Below, piece after piece: positions 15,801 through 25,354 of a stretch of DNA of 62,469 nt. The stretch is from positions 1-62,469 of the forward strand of contig DIFA01000013.1 in the NCBI GenBank assembly GCA_002418895.1. The letters run 5' to 3'. How positions within the stretch are numbered: the first letter of the stretch is position 1; every line of letters starts with the position of its first letter. This stretch comes from Dehalococcoidia bacterium UBA5760 (lineage in GTDB: Bacteria > Chloroflexota > Dehalococcoidia > Dehalococcoidales > UBA5760). Below the pieces are notes generated by a model. The model did no database searches and had not been told where the DNA came from. It saw only the letters and a list, made by a program, of their open reading frames with translations. Both the position numbers and the translations under genes were made by a program.

Positions 15801-17636
15801 ATGGTAAGAGCAAACAATTCGGGCAGCAATCCGGGCCCTGCTGACATCAAGCAGAGTAGTGGCTCACCATCGGCGCCTTCGCACCCGGTTGAAATTCCAG
15901 CCAACATAAGCGTACGGCAGTTGGCTGACCTTCTTCAGACCAGTGAAATAGACATTATTAAACAACTAATGCGAAATGGCGTCATGGCCAATATTAACCA
16001 GGTAGTCAATTATGAACTGGCAGCGGCTATCGCGACAGGGCTCGGTTACCAGCCATCTCCGCAAGCCCAGACAATTAGAAAGCCAGGCGGTACTGTTAGC
16101 GGGTCTAAGAAAGAACAGGAGCTCCGTAGTAAAGAACTCAAGGGCCTAAAGCTACGTCCTCCCGTAGTCACCATTATGGGACACGTCAATCACGGCAAGA
16201 CCCGGCTTCTGGACGCTATTCGACAGACCAATGTAATGGAAGCCGAAGCCGGCGGCATTACCCAGCATATCGGTGCTTATCAGGTAGAGGTCAACGGACA
16301 AAAGGTTACCTTTCTGGATACGCCGGGGCATGAGGCTTTCACGGCGATGCGGGCCCGGGGTGCTCAGGCAACCGATATCGTTATTCTGGTAGTAGCCGCT
16401 GATGATGGGGTAATGCCGCAGACACTGGAGGCTATTGCCCATGCCCGGGCTGCCGGCGTCCCCATAGTAGTAGCCATAAATAAGGTTGATAAGCCCGGGG
16501 TCAACATCGAGGTGACCAAGCAGCAACTGGCTGATGCCGGTCTGGTTGCCGAGGGGTGGGGGGGAGATACAATCTGTATTCCTATTTCAGCAAAAGAAAA
16601 AACAGGTATTCATGAGCTACTGGAGAACCTGTTGCTTATAGCTGAAATGGAGGATCTTAAAGCTGATCCTGCTCAGCCGGCACTCGGAGTAGTTATTGAA
16701 GCCAAGATGGACAAAACCAAAGGGCCTCTGGCTACAGTCCTGATTAATGAGGGAACTTTAAGGCTTGGCGACACCATAGTAGTCGGCACAACCTGGGGTA
16801 GGGTAAAGGCTATGTTCAACGATATGGGCAAAAGAGTGAGAAAGGTTGAGCCCGCTACCCCGGTAGAGATCCTGGGCTTGGGTACCGTACCTCAGGTAGG
16901 CGACAACCTGAAGGCGGTATCTAATGAAAGTCAGGCACAGAAACTGATAGAGAAACGACTGGCAGAGAGACGTCAGGAGCCGAAGGCAGTTAATCTCAGT
17001 AATCTCTACGACCAGATCAGTACCGGAAGGGTGAAGGAGCTTGATATCATCCTCAAGGTCGATGTTCAGGGCAGTATTGAACCGATCAAGGGCTCCCTGG
17101 AAGAACTGGGAACCGAACAGGTGAAGGTTAGCGTTATTTATAGCGGGACCGGTAATGTTACCGAAAGCAATGTTATGCTTGCCACTGCCTCCAAGGGAAT
17201 AATCATCGGTTTTGGCGTAAGTACCGGATCGCGGGCGCGGCGTCTGGCTGAGATAGAGGGGGTAAGCATCCGTTCTTATGATGTGATCTATGACCTGATA
17301 AGCGACGTCAGCAATGCTCTCAAAGGCATGCTGGAGCCTTCTTATGTTGAGGTCATTGAGGGACGGGCTGAGGTACGGAATATCTTTACTGCCGGCAAAA
17401 AGGAAAAAGTGGCCGGAGCTTATGTTACCGAAGGCAAGGTGAGCCGTGGTGCTTCGGTGAGACTGCGACGCGGTGAACAGGTGTTATGCGAATCTAGCGT
17501 CAGCAGTCTCAGGCGCTTTAAGGATGATGTTAAGGAGGTAGCCGCGGGCTACGAGTGCGGTTTGGGAATTAAGGACTTCAACAGTTTTCAAGTCGGCGAC
17601 GTGTTGGAGTTTTTCAAGACAGAAACTAGACGGTAA
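15801..17636 (+). CDS. infB: Translation initiation factor IF-2
   Basis: 611-residue GTPase that brings fMet-tRNA to the 30S subunit. The N-terminal region is short (about 115 residues), with one IF2_N module (ISVRQLADLLQTSEIDIIKQ). The G domain has G1 GHVNHGKT (127-134), where almost all IF-2 have GHVDHGKT, G2 GGITQHIGAY, G3 DTPGHEAF (173-180), G4 NKVD (227-230) and G5 SAKEKTG. Domains II, III and the fMet-tRNA-binding C-terminus follow (SRGASVRLRRGE, YECGLGIKDFNSFQVGDVLE). The ATG has GGGAG nine bases upstream and lies 3 bp after rnpM. Confidence 0.97.
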   Translation: MVRANNSGSNPGPADIKQSSGSPSAPSHPVEIPANISVRQLADLLQTSEIDIIKQLMRNGVMANINQVVNYELAAAIATGLGYQPSPQAQTIRKPGGTVSGSKKEQELRSKELKGLKLRPPVVTIMGHVNHGKTRLLDAIRQTNVMEAEAGGITQHIGAYQVEVNGQKVTFLDTPGHEAFTAMRARGAQATDIVILVVAADDGVMPQTLEAIAHARAAGVPIVVAINKVDKPGVNIEVTKQQLADAGLVAEGWGGDTICIPISAKEKTGIHELLENLLLIAEMEDLKADPAQPALGVVIEAKMDKTKGPLATVLINEGTLRLGDTIVVGTTWGRVKAMFNDMGKRVRKVEPATPVEILGLGTVPQVGDNLKAVSNESQAQKLIEKRLAERRQEPKAVNLSNLYDQISTGRVKELDIILKVDVQGSIEPIKGSLEELGTEQVKVSVIYSGTGNVTESNVMLATASKGIIIGFGVSTGSRARRLAEIEGVSIRSYDVIYDLISDVSNALKGMLEPSYVEVIEGRAEVRNIFTAGKKEKVAGAYVTEGKVSRGASVRLRRGEQVLCESSVSSLRRFKDDVKEVAAGYECGLGIKDFNSFQVGDVLEFFKTETRR

Positions 17637-17657
17637 CGGCCCTAAGCAGGAAATATT

Positions 17658-18026
17658 GTGGCGCATCGTATCGAGCAAGTGAATAAACTCATGCGTCGTG
17701 AGCTCAGTGAATTACTTCAGCATCAAGTCAAAGACCCGCGTCTTGGTGCCCTCATTACGGTGACCGAGGTCTCCACCTCTCCCGACCTGAAATATGCCAA
17801 GGTATTCGTCAGTAATATCGGCAGCGAGGAAGAAAATCGAGAAATACTGGGAGTGCTGACAGCTGCTTCTGGTTACCTGCGTAATGAGATGTCACAGCGT
17901 CTAAAGCTGCGGCGTATTCCTGAGCTCAGCTTCAGATGGGATGATTCTATCAAGCACGGGGATCACATCCTAAAGCTAATTGAACAGACTACCGGGGATA
18001 ATACCGCTGAACAGCATAGAGACTGA
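17658..18026 (+). CDS. rbfA: Ribosome-binding factor A
   Basis: 122 residues, start GTG. A KH-fold protein that matures the 30S subunit and binds near helix 1 of 16S rRNA. Recognised by MAHRIEQVNKLMRRELSELL, the DPRLGALITVTEVSTSPDLK stretch and the LKLRRIPELSF motif. It follows infB by 21 bp and precedes truB by 2 bp; the DHH phosphoesterase often found between rbfA and truB in Gram-positive bacteria is absent. Confidence 0.95.
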   Translation: MAHRIEQVNKLMRRELSELLQHQVKDPRLGALITVTEVSTSPDLKYAKVFVSNIGSEEENREILGVLTAASGYLRNEMSQRLKLRRIPELSFRWDDSIKHGDHILKLIEQTTGDNTAEQHRD

Positions 18027-18028
18027 TT

Positions 18029-18928
18029 GTGGATGGCATACTGAATATCAACAAGCCCCGGGGTATAACGTCATTCGATGTCGTCGCCCGAGTCAGGCGG
18101 CTGACTGGAGAGAAGCGGGTGGGACATGCCGGCACACTTGACCCGGAGGCCACCGGAGTCCTGCCGGTCTGTCTGGGCAAGGGGACCCGGATTGTCGAGT
18201 TTCTGGTAGACACCACCAAAGCTTATCGGGCTCAGATCGAACTGGGAGTGACTACTGATACCGGTGACGCCAGCGGTCAAATTATCCGACGGGAAGACCC
18301 CTCTAAAATCAGCCGGGAGCGTCTAGAGTCGGATCTCACCTATTTTTGCGGTACTATAGAGCAGATTCCGCCGATGTACAGCGCCGTTAAGTATCAGGGC
18401 AGACCTCTCTATCAATTGGCACGGGCTGGCATTGAGATTGAAAGGAAAAGCCGCCCGGTTATTGTCTACAGCCTTAATCTTACCGGCTGGCAGCCGCCGG
18501 TAGCCACGGTAGAAGTAGTATGTGGCAAGGGCACCTACATTCGTTCACTGGCCCAAGATTTAGGAAAAGCTCTGGGCTGCGGAGCTACCCTGAATAATCT
18601 CTCCCGTTTGAGGTGCGGTATCTTTGATATCAAAGACGCGATTTCTTTAGACCGGCTTGAGGCTGCCTGCCGACATGGCTACTGGCAGAATTTATTCTAT
18701 CCCATTGATACTGTGCTCATAGACTGGGATGCCATTATCGTTGATGACGACGCCAGTCAGCTCATTCGAAACGGGCGCCCAGTGGCCTTAAGTAGCTATA
18801 ATAACAATAAGGAAGACCGTTCTTATCGGCGCTATTGCCGGGCCTATACCCTTGACGGCTGCTTCCTGGGCGTGTTACGCTTCAACCTGGAAAGAAACGA
18901 GTGGCAACCGGAAAAGGTTTTTGCTTAA
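18029..18928 (+). CDS. truB: tRNA pseudouridine-55 synthase
   Basis: 299 residues, start GTG 2 bp after rbfA. Makes pseudouridine 55 in the T loop of tRNAs. Motif GHAGTLDPEATGVLPVCLG contains the catalytic Asp38; also YSAVKYQGRPLYQLAR and CGKGTYIRSLAQDLG. The C-terminal 60 residues match the PUA-like tail (RNGRPVAL). It ends the nusA operon; a weak hairpin (AAGGC/GCCTT, 18926-18946) follows but I would not call it a terminator. Confidence 0.95.
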   Translation: MDGILNINKPRGITSFDVVARVRRLTGEKRVGHAGTLDPEATGVLPVCLGKGTRIVEFLVDTTKAYRAQIELGVTTDTGDASGQIIRREDPSKISRERLESDLTYFCGTIEQIPPMYSAVKYQGRPLYQLARAGIEIERKSRPVIVYSLNLTGWQPPVATVEVVCGKGTYIRSLAQDLGKALGCGATLNNLSRLRCGIFDIKDAISLDRLEAACRHGYWQNLFYPIDTVLIDWDAIIVDDDASQLIRNGRPVALSSYNNNKEDRSYRRYCRAYTLDGCFLGVLRFNLERNEWQPEKVFA

Positions 18929-18999
18929 GGCGAGTTTCTGGTGCCTTATTTGAAGTGTTAAAGAAACCTAATATGGTAAGAAAGGAAAGGGGTTAAACC

Positions 19000-20103
19000 G
19001 TGGGGAACATAAATGTAGCGATAATAGGGGTAGGTAATTGTGCCTCATCGCTGGTACAGGGTGTCCATTATTACAAGAAAGCGAAAGAAAACGAATTTGT
19101 GCCGGGGCTGATGCATGTTAACCTGGGTGGGTACCGCATAAGCGACATAAATTTTGTAGCCGCCTTCGATATCAATAAGCTAAAGGTCGGTAAGGATCTG
19201 GCGGAAGCGATCTTTGCTCCACCGAACAATACCTTCAAGTTTACCGAGGTACCTGCGACAGGGGTTAAGGTAAGTAGGGGTATGACCCATGACGGTCTGG
19301 GCAAGTATCTTGCCGAAATAATAGAAAAGGCACCCGGCCCCACCGCTGATATTATCGGCATCCTCAAAGAAACGAAGACCCATGTGGTACTCAACTATCT
19401 ACCCGTGGGCAGTGAGGAAGCGACCAAATGGTACGTCGAACAGGTACTGGCAGCAGGCTGCGGCTTAATCAATTGTATTCCGGTCTTTATCGCCCGTGAG
19501 AAATACTGGCAAAAACGTTTCGAGGAGAAGGGACTCCCGGTCATCGGAGATGATATAAAATCTCAAGTCGGAGCGACGATTGTCCACCGTGTTCTCACCC
19601 GTCTTTTTATGGACCGTGGCGTTAAGCTGCAGCGGACATATCAGTTGAACTTCGGCGGCAATACCGACTTTCTCAATATGTTAGAACGGGAACGCCTGGA
19701 GTCTAAGAAAATATCGAAAACCAATGCGGTTACCTCACAGTTAGACTATAAGCTTAATCCTGACGACATTCATGTCGGCCCCAGCGATTATGTCCCCTGG
19801 CTTACCGACCGCAAGTTTTGTCATATCAAAATGGAGGGACAGACATTCGGCGATGTTCCCTTGAACCTGGAGCTAAAACTGGAGGTATGGGATAGCCCTA
19901 ACTCAGCAGGAGTGGTTATTGACGCCATAAGGTGCTGCAAGCTTGCCCTGGACTGCGGGTTGAAGGGGTCGCTGACGGCTCCATCATCCTACTTTATGAA
20001 ATCACCGCCCGTTCAATACAGCGACGATGAAGCCCACCGGATGGTGGAAGAGTATATTGCCAATTGCCAGCAGGCCGGGCAGAAGAAAAGTTCTGCTCAG
20101 TGA
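19000..20103 (+). CDS. ino1: Inositol-3-phosphate synthase
   Basis: 367 residues, start GTG with AAAGGGG upstream. Converts glucose-6-phosphate to 1D-myo-inositol 3-phosphate using NAD. Rossmann start INVAIIGVGNCASSLVQGV, then FDINKLKVGKDL, VNYLPVGSEEAT, GLINCIPVFIA, GDDIKSQVGATIVHRVL and LNFGGNTDFLNM, all typical of the short actinobacterial/archaeal form. Two downstream genes encode a PimA-like glycosyltransferase and a CDP-alcohol phosphatidyltransferase, so the product likely feeds phosphatidylinositol lipids rather than a solute. Confidence 0.95.
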   Translation: MGNINVAIIGVGNCASSLVQGVHYYKKAKENEFVPGLMHVNLGGYRISDINFVAAFDINKLKVGKDLAEAIFAPPNNTFKFTEVPATGVKVSRGMTHDGLGKYLAEIIEKAPGPTADIIGILKETKTHVVLNYLPVGSEEATKWYVEQVLAAGCGLINCIPVFIAREKYWQKRFEEKGLPVIGDDIKSQVGATIVHRVLTRLFMDRGVKLQRTYQLNFGGNTDFLNMLERERLESKKISKTNAVTSQLDYKLNPDDIHVGPSDYVPWLTDRKFCHIKMEGQTFGDVPLNLELKLEVWDSPNSAGVVIDAIRCCKLALDCGLKGSLTAPSSYFMKSPPVQYSDDEAHRMVEEYIANCQQAGQKKSSAQ

Positions 20104-20141
20104 CGATCGGAGCAAGGCGAGGAGGGGTTGGCCAATCATAA

Positions 20142-21365
20142 ATGAAGATAGCGTTAGTCTCACCCTATGACTTCTCTCACCCGGGTGGTGTGGTTAATCA
20201 TATCTGTTCGTTGGGCCACTACCTTACCGAGATGGGACATGAAGTAAGGTTTATTGCTCCGGCTTCTCAGTCCGTCACTTACCTCGGCGACCGGTTTATT
20301 CCTATCGGCAAGCCCCACCCTATACCCGCCAGCGGGTCTATTGCCCGTATTGCCATATCACCCATGCTGTCAACGATGATAACCACCATGCTCGATAAAG
20401 AGAAATTCGATATTATCCACCTCCATGAGCCGTTGATGCCCATGATGTGCACCACCGTACTTCGTATGTCCTGTACCGCCAACGTGGGCACCTTTCACGC
20501 CTTCGATGGCAAGGGGTATTATGCTGCCAAGCCCTTCGGCAACTTATTTTTCAAGAGATGGTTCAGCAAGCTGGACGGTAGAATCGCCGTATCCAAGCCG
20601 GCGGCTGAGTTCGTCAATAAACACTTCCCGGAAGAATACACTATTATCCCCAACGGTGTCGATACAGAGCATTTTCACCCTGACGTACTACCAATCGACG
20701 ATTTCTGTGACGGAAAGCTGAATATCCTGTTTGTCGGTCGTCTCGAAAAGCGAAAGGGAGCCGACCACCTGCTCAAAGCCTACCGGCGGGTGAAAGAGGA
20801 GATACCCGACTCACGGCTGATTATAGTAGGACCCGGGACCAGTCTGCGCGGCAAGTATGATAGACTGGTCAAGAAAAACGGTTTGAAGGATGTCGTTTTT
20901 GTCGGTTTCACCAGCTATGGCGAGCTACCCAGGTACTATAAGACGGCCGACATATTCTGTGCGCCGGCAACCGGCTGTGAGAGCTTCGGCATCGTTCTGC
21001 TGGAGGCAATGGCGGTGGGCAAACCGGTCGTCGCCTCGAACATAGCTGGCTATGCCAGCATATTAGCCGACGGCGTCGAGGGGATACTGGTACCGCCCAA
21101 AGATGATGAAAAACTGGCCCGGGCCCTGATCTCTCTGCTTAACGACGAGCCGTTAAGGCGCAGGATGGGGGCCAATGGGATACGCAAAGCGGCTGAGTAT
21201 GACTGGAAGAAGATTGCCCGTAAGGTACTGGACTTCTATGTCGAAGTGCTGAAAAACAAGCCGGACCATAGAGAGACCTTCTCATTAAGGAAGATCATCA
21301 TGGAAAAAATGAGCAGCCTTGTTGCGGAAAGCAGACGGAATGGAAAAACTAACCGGAGTTCGTAA
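20142..21365 (+). CDS. GT4 glycosyltransferase, PimA-like
   Basis: 407-residue GT-B retaining glycosyltransferase. The N-terminal acceptor domain starts MKIALVSPYDFSHPGGV with the Gly-rich loop that binds donor phosphate; HLHEPLMP and NVGTFHAFDGKGYY follow, as in PimA-type phosphatidylinositol mannosyltransferases. The donor domain has FVGRLEKRKGADHLLKAY and the E-x7-E motif in ESFGIVLLEAM. Placed between ino1 and a phosphatidyltransferase gene, it most likely adds mannose or another hexose to phosphatidylinositol at the inner membrane face. The last 40 residues are a basic tail. The next gene overlaps its end by 26 bp. Confidence 0.88.
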   Translation: MKIALVSPYDFSHPGGVVNHICSLGHYLTEMGHEVRFIAPASQSVTYLGDRFIPIGKPHPIPASGSIARIAISPMLSTMITTMLDKEKFDIIHLHEPLMPMMCTTVLRMSCTANVGTFHAFDGKGYYAAKPFGNLFFKRWFSKLDGRIAVSKPAAEFVNKHFPEEYTIIPNGVDTEHFHPDVLPIDDFCDGKLNILFVGRLEKRKGADHLLKAYRRVKEEIPDSRLIIVGPGTSLRGKYDRLVKKNGLKDVVFVGFTSYGELPRYYKTADIFCAPATGCESFGIVLLEAMAVGKPVVASNIAGYASILADGVEGILVPPKDDEKLARALISLLNDEPLRRRMGANGIRKAAEYDWKKIARKVLDFYVEVLKNKPDHRETFSLRKIIMEKMSSLVAESRRNGKTNRSS

Positions 21366-21963
21366 GTCCGCCTACCGCCTTACTGAACCGGCCGTACAAC
21401 TCCTGATGAGGACAGGTATTACCCCCAATAACTTAAGCTGGTTAGGCTTCTCAATAGCCGTGGGTGCTGCCGTCCTCATCGCTACCGGGCACCTCTTTAT
21501 TGCCGGCTTTGTGGTGATTGCTGCCGGCTTCTTTGACATGCTGGACGGGTCGCTGGCGCGCCGTACGAACATGGTCACAGCATCCGGCGCTGTCCTTGAC
21601 TCCACCCTGGACCGCGTATCTGAGGCAGTGCTGCTGCTGGGCGTCATGATTTTCTATCTCTTCCTGGGCAGCCGGCCCGCGCTGGGGATACTGTTTGTCT
21701 GCCTTGCCCTAATCGGCTCGCCACTGACAAGCTACATCAGGGCGAAGGCGGAAGCAATAGGAATAGACTGCAAAATGGGTTTGTTCACCAGGCCGGAGCG
21801 GGTAATTGTGCTGGCGGTAGGTCTACTGGCAAGTCCTCTTAACAACAACGCCCTAATAATCGCCCTGGCTGTCATAGCTACCTTAAGTTTTGTTACCGCC
21901 GGGCAGAGGCTGTCCTATTTACTCAAACAAACCGGAAATCAGTGTGGGGGAAGGGTAGGATAA
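21340..21963 (+). CDS. CDP-alcohol phosphatidyltransferase (PI/PIP synthase-like)
   Basis: 207 residues from the ATG at 21340 (an in-frame TTG at 21319 would add seven). Integral membrane enzyme with about six helices. The family motif is complete: DMLDGSLARR, then GAVLDSTLDR, i.e. D-x2-D-G-x2-A-R-x8-G-x3-D-x3-D. With inositol-phosphate synthase two genes upstream, the acceptor is probably inositol phosphate (phosphatidylinositol phosphate synthase), though phosphatidylglycerophosphate synthase cannot be excluded. It overlaps the glycosyltransferase gene. Confidence 0.88.
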   Translation: MEKLTGVRKSAYRLTEPAVQLLMRTGITPNNLSWLGFSIAVGAAVLIATGHLFIAGFVVIAAGFFDMLDGSLARRTNMVTASGAVLDSTLDRVSEAVLLLGVMIFYLFLGSRPALGILFVCLALIGSPLTSYIRAKAEAIGIDCKMGLFTRPERVIVLAVGLLASPLNNNALIIALAVIATLSFVTAGQRLSYLLKQTGNQCGGRVG

Positions 21964-22052
21964 CCACCAAGATTTAGTCGCCTTTGGCGATCCTTCTACC
22001 TGTTCTGGCTAAAACAACTACGATACGCTGATTAAACTTGAAAGGGGATAAA

Positions 22053-23339
22053 ATGTCGGTTATTGCTGTTATTGGAGCGCAATGGGGAGACGAAGGAAAG
22101 GGTAAGATAGTCGACCTTTTGGCTGAAAAAGCAAGAGTAGTGGTACGTTTTTCGGGTGGTGATAATGCCGGGCATACCGTAATCAACCAATACGGTGAAT
22201 TCGGGCTGCATATTATCCCGTCCGGTATTTTCTATCCCGGGGTTACCTGCATCGTCGGCAACGGGGTAGTAATCAACCCGGAGATACTCATCGGTGAGAT
22301 TAGCCAGCTCGAGCAACGGGGTGTGGACACCGGCAGGCTGTTTATCAGCGACCGGGCTCACCTGATTATGCCCTACCACACTCTGCTTGATGGTCTGGAA
22401 GAAGAATCAAGGGGAGGCAATGCAATCGGGACAACGCGCAAGGGCATCGGGCCCGCCTTTGCCGACAAGACGGCCAGGCTGGGTATCAGAGTCGGCGACC
22501 TTCTGGAGAAAGAAGCTCTGCTGGAGCGTCTGCGCTTTATCCTGGAAAGCAAGAACGCCATTCTGACCAGGGTATACGGGGTGGAGCCCCTGTCAGTGGA
22601 TGAAATATACAGCCGGTACTGCCGGTATGGAGAACTACTGGCCCCTCGCATCCGGGAGACAGTGGTAATGCTGTCGGCAGCACTGGATAGGAATGAGCCG
22701 ATTATGCTGGAGGGAGCCCAGGGAGCACTGCTTGATCCTGACTTCGGCACATACCCCTATACCACCTCATCCTCACCCCTAGCCGGCGGCAGTTGTCTGG
22801 GCAGCGGTATCGGCCCGAAGCAGGTTAAAAGTATTTTGGGCGTAGTTAAGGCTTATTGCACCAGGGTAGGTGGCGGTCCCATGCCAACCGAGCTAACTGA
22901 CGAGACCGGAGACTCTATCCGGGAACTGGCCCATGAGTACGGTACTACCACCGGCAGGCCGCGCCGCTGCGGTTGGTTCGACGCAGTGGCGACCCGTTTC
23001 AGCGCCCGGGTTAACAGCTTGACCGGTATTGCCATTACCCGCCTTGATGTCCTTGATACCCTGCCCCGATTGAAGATATGTACCGGCTACAAACTGGAGG
23101 GAGAGGTAATCAATTACTTCCCGGCCAGTATAAGCGCTCTGAACAAGTGTCAACCCGTCTACGAGGAGCTGCCCGGCTGGCAGTCTGCTACCAGCCACAT
23201 ACGGGACTACGAGCAGCTACCGGCTGAGGCCAGACAATATGTCGCCAGGCTGGAAGAGCTTACTGCCTGCCCGGCCAATATTATCTCGGTAGGTCCCGAA
23301 AGAGAGCAGACCATTCATAAAATACCCCTGTTATTCTAG
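22053..23339 (+). CDS. purA: Adenylosuccinate synthetase
   Basis: 428 residues from the ATG at 22053, preceded by AAAGGGG; a TTG five codons upstream is less likely. First committed step of AMP synthesis from IMP, with GTP and aspartate. Motifs: VIGAQWGDEGKGKIVDLL with the catalytic Asp and P-loop, FSGGDNAGHTV, GTTRKGIGPAFADK, EGAQGALLDPDFGTYPY, and TTTGRPRRCGWFDAV. Domain order and length are normal. It appears to be transcribed alone. Confidence 0.97.
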   Translation: MSVIAVIGAQWGDEGKGKIVDLLAEKARVVVRFSGGDNAGHTVINQYGEFGLHIIPSGIFYPGVTCIVGNGVVINPEILIGEISQLEQRGVDTGRLFISDRAHLIMPYHTLLDGLEEESRGGNAIGTTRKGIGPAFADKTARLGIRVGDLLEKEALLERLRFILESKNAILTRVYGVEPLSVDEIYSRYCRYGELLAPRIRETVVMLSAALDRNEPIMLEGAQGALLDPDFGTYPYTTSSSPLAGGSCLGSGIGPKQVKSILGVVKAYCTRVGGGPMPTELTDETGDSIRELAHEYGTTTGRPRRCGWFDAVATRFSARVNSLTGIAITRLDVLDTLPRLKICTGYKLEGEVINYFPASISALNKCQPVYEELPGWQSATSHIRDYEQLPAEARQYVARLEELTACPANIISVGPEREQTIHKIPLLF

Positions 23340-23426
23340 GGGAAAAGACAAAAAACGGACTGTTCTCTAGATTACCTGGACCCAATCCTGATGAAGCAGG
23401 TAAGGCCATATCTTTACCTGGCAGCT

Positions 23427-24320
23427 CTAGCTTACCGGCAGGTCAATATGGTAGTTTTGCAGAGTATCCCTGATAACAGCGGCCGTCTTTTCATCAGGTG
23501 CAGTAAGGGGCAACCGGGGATTACCGACCTGGAAACCGATATGGTTCAGGGCATACTTAGTCGGGATAGGGTTGGCGACAATAAAGAGAGCGTTAATCAG
23601 AGGCAGCAAATGGCGGTGGATATCAGCCGCAACTCCGGTATCACCAATAATAAAGCTATCAATCATTTTCTTAATCTGGTTACCCACCAGGTGCGAGGCA
23701 ACGCTGATAACACCATAGCCGCCCAAGGCTAATATGGGCAGTGTATCGCCATCGTTGCCGCTCCAGACCAGGAAACCATCCCGTGCACCGTCGATAATCC
23801 GTGCCACCTGTTCCAGATTGCCGCTGGCCTCTTTCAAGCCAATAATATTATCTATCCGGCTCAACCGGATGACGGTATCGGCAGAAAGATTGACCACGGT
23901 ACGTGATGGCACATTATACAGGATACAGGGCAGGCTGGTACTCTCGGCAATCGTCCTGAAGTGCTGGTATAGGCCCTCCTGGGTAGGCTTATTATAGTAG
24001 GGGACCACCAGGAGACAGGCATCAACTCCGACGCGTTCAGCTGCTTTGGTCGCCTCCAGGGCTTCCGCAGTGCTGTTACTCCCCGTTCCGGCCACGACCG
24101 ACCCGCGCTCACCCACGGCCTTCTTTATCTCGGTAAAAATGCGTATTTCTTCATCCCGGACAAGGGTAGGCGACTCTCCGGTCGTGCCCACCACGACAAG
24201 GCCTTCGCTTCCCGAGTCAAGCAGCGCCAGGGCCAGTCTCCTGGCTTGCTGATAGTCGACCTCCCCCTTCTGATTGAAGGGAGTTACCATTGCCGTCAGT
24301 AACCTGCCCGGTTTTCTCAT
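23427..24320 (-). CDS. dapA: 4-hydroxy-tetrahydrodipicolinate synthase
   Basis: 297-residue TIM-barrel aldolase that condenses pyruvate and aspartate semialdehyde in lysine/diaminopimelate synthesis. GTTGES at 45-50, YYNKPTQEGLY from 108, Tyr135 in YNVPSRT and Schiff-base Lys163 in GLKEAS. The start overlaps the end of asd by 4 bp (ATGA). It is the last gene of rpsO-pnp-dapB-asd-dapA. Confidence 0.97.
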   Translation of the reverse strand: MRKPGRLLTAMVTPFNQKGEVDYQQARRLALALLDSGSEGLVVVGTTGESPTLVRDEEIRIFTEIKKAVGERGSVVAGTGSNSTAEALEATKAAERVGVDACLLVVPYYNKPTQEGLYQHFRTIAESTSLPCILYNVPSRTVVNLSADTVIRLSRIDNIIGLKEASGNLEQVARIIDGARDGFLVWSGNDGDTLPILALGGYGVISVASHLVGNQIKKMIDSFIIGDTGVAADIHRHLLPLINALFIVANPIPTKYALNHIGFQVGNPRLPLTAPDEKTAAVIRDTLQNYHIDLPVS

Positions 24321-25354
24321 CTTCTACTCTCCATCGGATTCAGCCATTCCCTCTGGACCATTTCCTCAGCAATCTGAACGGCATTTAAGGCTGCTCCCTT
24401 GCGCAGATTATCGGCAACAACCCACATGACCAGACCATTGGAGTGAGATGCATCCCGGCGGATACGCCCGACAAATACCTCATCGGTACCAGCAGACGGC
24501 CAGGCTTGAGGATAAAGGCTGATGGAAGGATCGTCCAGCACCTTAACCCCCGGGGCCTGGGCAAGAATCCGCTGGGCATCATCAGGGAGCATCAGCTGAG
24601 AAAACTCTACACAGACTGCCTCACTATGACCGGTGAATACCGGGACCCGCACACAGGTAGCCGAAATAGCTATCTCATCGGCATGCATTATCTTCCTCGT
24701 CTCTTCCACCATCTTCCACTCTTCTTTGGTATAGCCGTTGTCCAGGAAAACGTCTATCTCAGGCAGGACATTAAAGGCTATCTGATGCGGGTAAACGTGG
24801 GGAATAACACTCTGCCCGTTCAAGACCTGCTTGACCTGTACTGTCAACTCTTCAATGGCAGCGGAACCGGTACCCGAGACCGACTGGTAGGTATCGACGA
24901 TAATCCGCTTGATAGGATTAACCTTGTGTAATGGGTACAAGACCACTACCATCTGAATGGTGGAGCAATTGGGGTTAGCGATAATACCGTTATGCAGCTT
25001 GATATCCTCGGGATTAACCTCAGGTACCACCAGAGGAACCGTCGGCACCATTCTAAAAGCAGCGCTATTGTCGATCACTACCGCCCCTGATTTGGCCGCT
25101 ATTGGCGAGAAGTAGCGGCTGATTTCAGCACCGGCGGAAAACAGAGCAATATCTATTCCCTGGAAGGACTCGGCAGCAGTCTCCTGAACCTCGATTTCCT
25201 TACCGGCAAAGTGTAATTTCTTGCCTGCGGAGCGGTCGGAGGCAAAAAGTACCATCGAGGCTACCGGGAAATCGCGCTGTTCCAGAACCTTAATGAACTC
25301 CTGCCCGACCAATCCGGTGGCACCAACAATAGCTACCTTGTATTTTTTCTTCAA
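24317..25354 (-). CDS. asd: Aspartate-semialdehyde dehydrogenase
   Basis: 345 residues. Reduces aspartyl phosphate to aspartate semialdehyde with NADPH. GATGLVGQEF at 11-20, active-site Cys130 in ANPNCSTIQM, and the FTGHSEAVCVEF stretch with the acid-base histidine. Overlaps dapA and dapB by 4 bp at each end, so translation is coupled. Its product feeds dapA and possibly the DUF39 homocysteine-biosynthesis protein encoded at 61153. Confidence 0.97.
   Translation of the reverse strand: MKKKYKVAIVGATGLVGQEFIKVLEQRDFPVASMVLFASDRSAGKKLHFAGKEIEVQETAAESFQGIDIALFSAGAEISRYFSPIAAKSGAVVIDNSAAFRMVPTVPLVVPEVNPEDIKLHNGIIANPNCSTIQMVVVLYPLHKVNPIKRIIVDTYQSVSGTGSAAIEELTVQVKQVLNGQSVIPHVYPHQIAFNVLPEIDVFLDNGYTKEEWKMVEETRKIMHADEIAISATCVRVPVFTGHSEAVCVEFSQLMLPDDAQRILAQAPGVKVLDDPSISLYPQAWPSAGTDEVFVGRIRRDASHSNGLVMWVVADNLRKGAALNAVQIAEEMVQREWLNPMESRR

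Noticed and set aside
18926..18951. AAGGC/GCCTT hairpin after truB
   Set aside because: Five-base stem with no proper T-run; too weak to call a terminator.
21964..22052. Purine riboswitch upstream of purA
   Set aside because: Less than 90 bp and no matching conserved core or paired arms.
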